From NCBI GenBank assembly GCA_027084145.1, contig JALWLM010000428.1, positions 1,562-10,955 of the forward strand: a stretch of 9,394 nucleotides of DNA, given 5' to 3'. Numbering within the stretch: the first letter of the stretch is position 1; the number at the start of each line of letters is the position of its first letter. Made by a program: the position numbers and the translations under genes. This DNA is from Crocinitomicaceae bacterium. GTDB lineage: Bacteria > Bacteroidota > Bacteroidia > Flavobacteriales_D > Crocinitomicaceae. The notes beneath the pieces are model-generated. The model had not been told where the DNA came from. It saw nothing but the letters and a program-made list of their open reading frames with translations, and ran no database searches. Positions 7,816 through 9,394 of the stretch are shown in pieces.

Positions 7816-8109
7816 TTAAGCTTTGATTTCTAGAATTCGATTTTTAGGTATCCATATCCCGCCTTTTAAACAAATGTATTTACTTCCATTTGCCCAAATC
7901 GTTGTTTGTACTTCTTTTAATCCGCTATCGTCAACAAATAAAATAGAAACTTTACCTTTGTGATTATTTCCTAATCGAGTAGCATTTTTTAGTTGATTTT
8001 CTAGTTGAGGATGTTGATGAACATGAATGTTTTCACGAAAGGATAAATTAGGAATTTTCTCTTTTTCAATTAATTGAGGTTGTGTTAAATCTATATTTGT
8101 AAGAGACAT
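7816..8109 (-). CDS. Small conserved-looking protein of unknown function (97 aa)
   Basis: I cannot name this gene. The frame is open from 8211, but the region before 8115 encodes an unlikely hydrophobic tail and overlaps a promoter-like element, so the start is probably the ATG at 8109 (97 residues, MSLTNIDLTQPQ) or the one six bases upstream at 8115 (99 residues). The product is a soluble small protein with no signal peptide and no membrane segment. It has a charged N-terminal half with FRENIHVHQHPQLENQLKNATRLGN. The C-terminal half looks rich in beta strand: KGKVSILFVDDSGLKEVQTT, then IWANGSKYICLKGGIWIPKNRI. This resembles a compact barrel or SH3-like fold, which is inference only. It lies between tsaD and dsbD on the same strand, with a probable promoter upstream and a terminator downstream, so it is likely transcribed alone. 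Confidence 0.75.
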   Translation of the reverse strand: MSLTNIDLTQPQLIEKEKIPNLSFRENIHVHQHPQLENQLKNATRLGNNHKGKVSILFVDDSGLKEVQTTIWANGSKYICLKGGIWIPKNRILEIKA

Positions 8110-8141
8110 AAGCATATTTTGTTTTAGATAATTAGTGTAAA

Positions 8142-8172
8142 CCAATATATCATTTAAAACTGAAAAAAACAA
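8142..8172 (-). promoter_or_regulatory. Putative promoter of the small unknown gene
   Basis: On the - strand a TTG (8172-8170) is followed after 20 bases by TATATTGG (8149-8142), one mismatch from TAnnTTTG and with normal Bacteroidota spacing. Transcription would start near 8137 and give a leader of about 20-30 bases before the ATGs at 8115 and 8109. This argues against the earlier in-frame ATG at 8211. Confidence 0.45.
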
Positions 8173-8180
8173 TGTGTTTT

Positions 8181-8210
8181 CGACTAACAACCGTAAAAAA
8201 ACGACTAACA
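8181..8210. repeat. 9-base direct repeat pair, 21-base period
   Basis: CGACTAACA occurs at 8181-8189 and again at 8202-8210, exactly 21 bases apart, which is two turns of the helix. Both copies lie just upstream of the predicted -33 element at 8172-8170. This is the layout of a two-site activator box, but no regulator is known to me for this sequence. Confidence 0.4.
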
Positions 8211-8215
8211 TCGTT
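8195..8215 (-). terminator. Weak hairpin and T-run after tsaD
   Basis: On the - strand AACGA-TGTTAG-TCGTT forms a five-pair stem with a six-base loop, and the right arm merges into a run of seven T. It starts a few bases after the tsaD stop. The short, AT-containing stem makes it a weak candidate. Confidence 0.4.
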
Positions 8216-8220
8216 ATTTT

Positions 8221-9243
8221 TTAAAAAGGGATTCTTGCTTGTGCCGTTATTGCCTGATCGGAAAAAAGTTGTTTGTCATACATGAATTTTCCTGTAATTG
8301 CTATCATAGCGGCGTTATCGCTACAATACTCAAATTTAGGAATATAAGTTTTCCAACCTAATGTTTTTCCTCTTTCGGTTATTTGTTTTCTGAGTTCTGA
8401 ATTAGCAGATACACCTCCGGCAATAGCAATCTCTTTAATGTTAAGTTTTAAAGCTGCTTTTTCAAGTTTTTTCATTAAGATGTCAACGATAGTAAATTGA
8501 ATGGAAGCACACAAGTCATGTATATTTTCTTTAATGAAGTCAGGGTTTTTCTTTTCTTCCTTTTGAATAAAATAAAGAATGGATGTTTTTAATCCACTAA
8601 AGCTAAATTGAAAATCTTGTACTTTAGGTTTAGAAAATAGAAAAGCTTTAGGGTTCCCCTCTTTTGCGTATTGATCAATTAATGGTCCTCCGGGATATGG
8701 GAATCCTAAAATTTTAGCGCTTTTATCAAAAGCTTCTCCTGCTGCGTCGTCAATTGTTTCGCCGACTATCTCCATATCTAAATAATCTTTGACTAATACA
8801 ATTTGAGTATGTCCTCCGGAGACAGTTAAACAAAGAAAAGGGAAGTTAGGTTTTTCTTTTTCTTCATCATCAATGAAGTGGGCTAAAACATGGCCGTACA
8901 TATGATTGACATCAATTAAAGGAATGTCCATAGCAAGAGCGAAACTTTTAGCAAATGATGTTCCTACTACGAGAGATCCCAAAAGACCGGGACCTTTAGT
9001 GAAAGCGATAGCATCAATATCTTCTTTAGTGATACCGGCTTTTTTGATTGCTGTATCGACAACAGGGACAATGTTTTTTAAATGAGCTCTACTAGCTAAT
9101 TCAGGTACAACACCACCATACTCTTCATGAATTTTCTGTCCGGCAATAAGGTTTGATAAAATGCTTGTATTTTTAATAATTGCAGCAGAAGTATCATCAC
9201 AGGATGATTCTATTCCTAAAATAATAGTGTCTTTTCTTTTCAC
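8221..9243 (-). CDS. tsaD: tRNA N6-adenosine threonylcarbamoyltransferase TsaD
   Basis: TsaD, with TsaB and TsaE, transfers the threonylcarbamoyl group from TsaC-made adenylate to A37 of ANN-decoding tRNAs in the cytosol, producing t6A. From the GTG at 9243 the product is 340 residues, the normal bacterial length. Seen are ILGIESSCDDTSAAI (8-22), the metal-binding NHMYGH with His114 and His118, TVSGGHTQ (140-147), DDAAGEAFDKSAKILG (165-180), FSFSGLKTS (213-221), AGGVSANSELR (275-285) and CSDNAAMIA with Asp309. The frame continues upstream to a TTG at 9270 (349 residues), but that TTG is the end of a probable -7 box and lies inside the divergent gene. GTG therefore seems the better start; it is not proven. 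No tsaB or tsaE is in the window. The gene diverges from a tamB-like gene, with 20 bases between the two starts. Confidence 0.95.
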   Translation of the reverse strand: MKRKDTIILGIESSCDDTSAAIIKNTSILSNLIAGQKIHEEYGGVVPELASRAHLKNIVPVVDTAIKKAGITKEDIDAIAFTKGPGLLGSLVVGTSFAKSFALAMDIPLIDVNHMYGHVLAHFIDDEEKEKPNFPFLCLTVSGGHTQIVLVKDYLDMEIVGETIDDAAGEAFDKSAKILGFPYPGGPLIDQYAKEGNPKAFLFSKPKVQDFQFSFSGLKTSILYFIQKEEKKNPDFIKENIHDLCASIQFTIVDILMKKLEKAALKLNIKEIAIAGGVSANSELRKQITERGKTLGWKTYIPKFEYCSDNAAMIAITGKFMYDKQLFSDQAITAQARIPF

Positions 9244-9249
9244 AATCGC

Positions 9250-9257
9250 TAAATTTG
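9250..9257 (+). promoter_or_regulatory. Putative -7 promoter box of the tamB-like gene
   Basis: TAAATTTG matches TAnnTTTG and ends six bases before the ATG at 9264, the same near-leaderless arrangement as guaA. No good TTG lies at normal -33 spacing. The box falls inside the predicted 5' leader of tsaD. Confidence 0.45.
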
Positions 9258-9263
9258 TATCGG

Positions 9264-9394
9264 ATGACAAAGTTATTCAAAATATTAGGACAAATTATCG
9301 GAATTATACTGGAATGGTTTCTTGTATTTTTAATATTGTTTTCTTTTGGAATACGAACATCCTATATTCAAACTAAAATAGGACATATTGTAAC
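9264..9394 (+). CDS. tamB: Partial N-terminus of a TamB-like translocation/assembly module protein
   Basis: An open frame runs from the ATG at 9264 to the window end (43 full codons, no stop). It begins MTKLFKILGQIIGIILEWF, then a hydrophobic span (about residues 10-30) and FGIRTSYIQTKIGHIV. A short basic start, one inner-membrane anchor and then an IRTxxxQTKI-like segment are typical of Bacteroidota TamB (DUF490) proteins, which span the periplasm and help move lipids or insert outer-membrane proteins. Divergence from tsaD is, as far as I recall, a common arrangement in this group. The diagnostic C-terminal domain is outside the window, so the name rests on a short N-terminus plus context. 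The frame carries a -7 box at the right distance, which supports it being a real gene. Confidence 0.65.
   Translation, partial: MTKLFKILGQIIGIILEWFLVFLILFSFGIRTSYIQTKIGHIV
9268..9275 (-). promoter_or_regulatory. Putative -7 promoter box of tsaD
   Basis: On the - strand the bases are TAACTTTG, an exact TAnnTTTG match, placing the transcript start near 9263 and giving a leader of about 20 bases before the GTG at 9243. A TTG at 9293-9291 lies 15 bases upstream, which is tighter than usual for the -33 element. The box overlaps codons 2-4 of the tamB-like gene. Confidence 0.4.

Noticed and set aside
9161..9376. Open frame of 71 codons on the + strand at the right end
   Set aside because: It is out of frame with the much more convincing TamB-like frame starting at 9264, and its first half is antisense to tsaD.
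1..9394. Defence system, prophage, integron or other mobile cargo
   Set aside because: Every sizeable frame but one is a recognisable housekeeping or envelope gene, base composition looks even, and there are no transposase, integrase, terminal repeats or spacer arrays.

Overview
The window reads as ordinary chromosome from an AT-rich member of the Bacteroidota, most likely Flavobacteriia. This rests on three things: protein style (a triple-LysM periplasmic protein behind guaA, a three-domain DsbD, tsaD head-to-head with a TamB-like gene), repeated TAnnTTTG boxes of the Bacteroidota -7 type close to start codons, and no evident Shine-Dalgarno sequences. I see no mobile element, CRISPR array, tRNA or rRNA.

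Layout, left to right. The + strand carries guaA (GMP synthase), then a secreted protein with three LysM domains and a periplasmic-binding-like C-terminal domain. This second gene meets recG (- strand) tail to tail, and the two stop codons share TTAA. Further right on the - strand are recG (DNA branch-migration helicase), dsbD (transmembrane thiol reductant carrier), a small gene of unknown function and tsaD (tRNA t6A synthesis). At the right edge a + strand gene begins that looks like the N-terminus of TamB; it is cut by the window end after 43 codons.

The genes do not form one pathway. They cover nucleotide synthesis, cell-wall/envelope work, DNA repair, envelope redox and tRNA modification. 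Most appear to be single transcription units with their own -7 box. The only stretches without a gene are short (45 to about 110 bases) and hold promoters and hairpin terminators. No gene-free stretch exceeds 300 bases.

The most notable anomaly is the 5' end of recG. About 50 conserved N-terminal codons lie upstream of the first usable start codon in frame. The only ATG at the right distance is one base out of frame, so one missing T would explain the arrangement. Other points worth a look are the facing promoters of tsaD and tamB, a terminator-like hairpin at the predicted start of the dsbD transcript, paired direct repeats in front of the small unknown gene, and the LysM plus binding-protein fusion. 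I did not find a convincing new multi-gene system.
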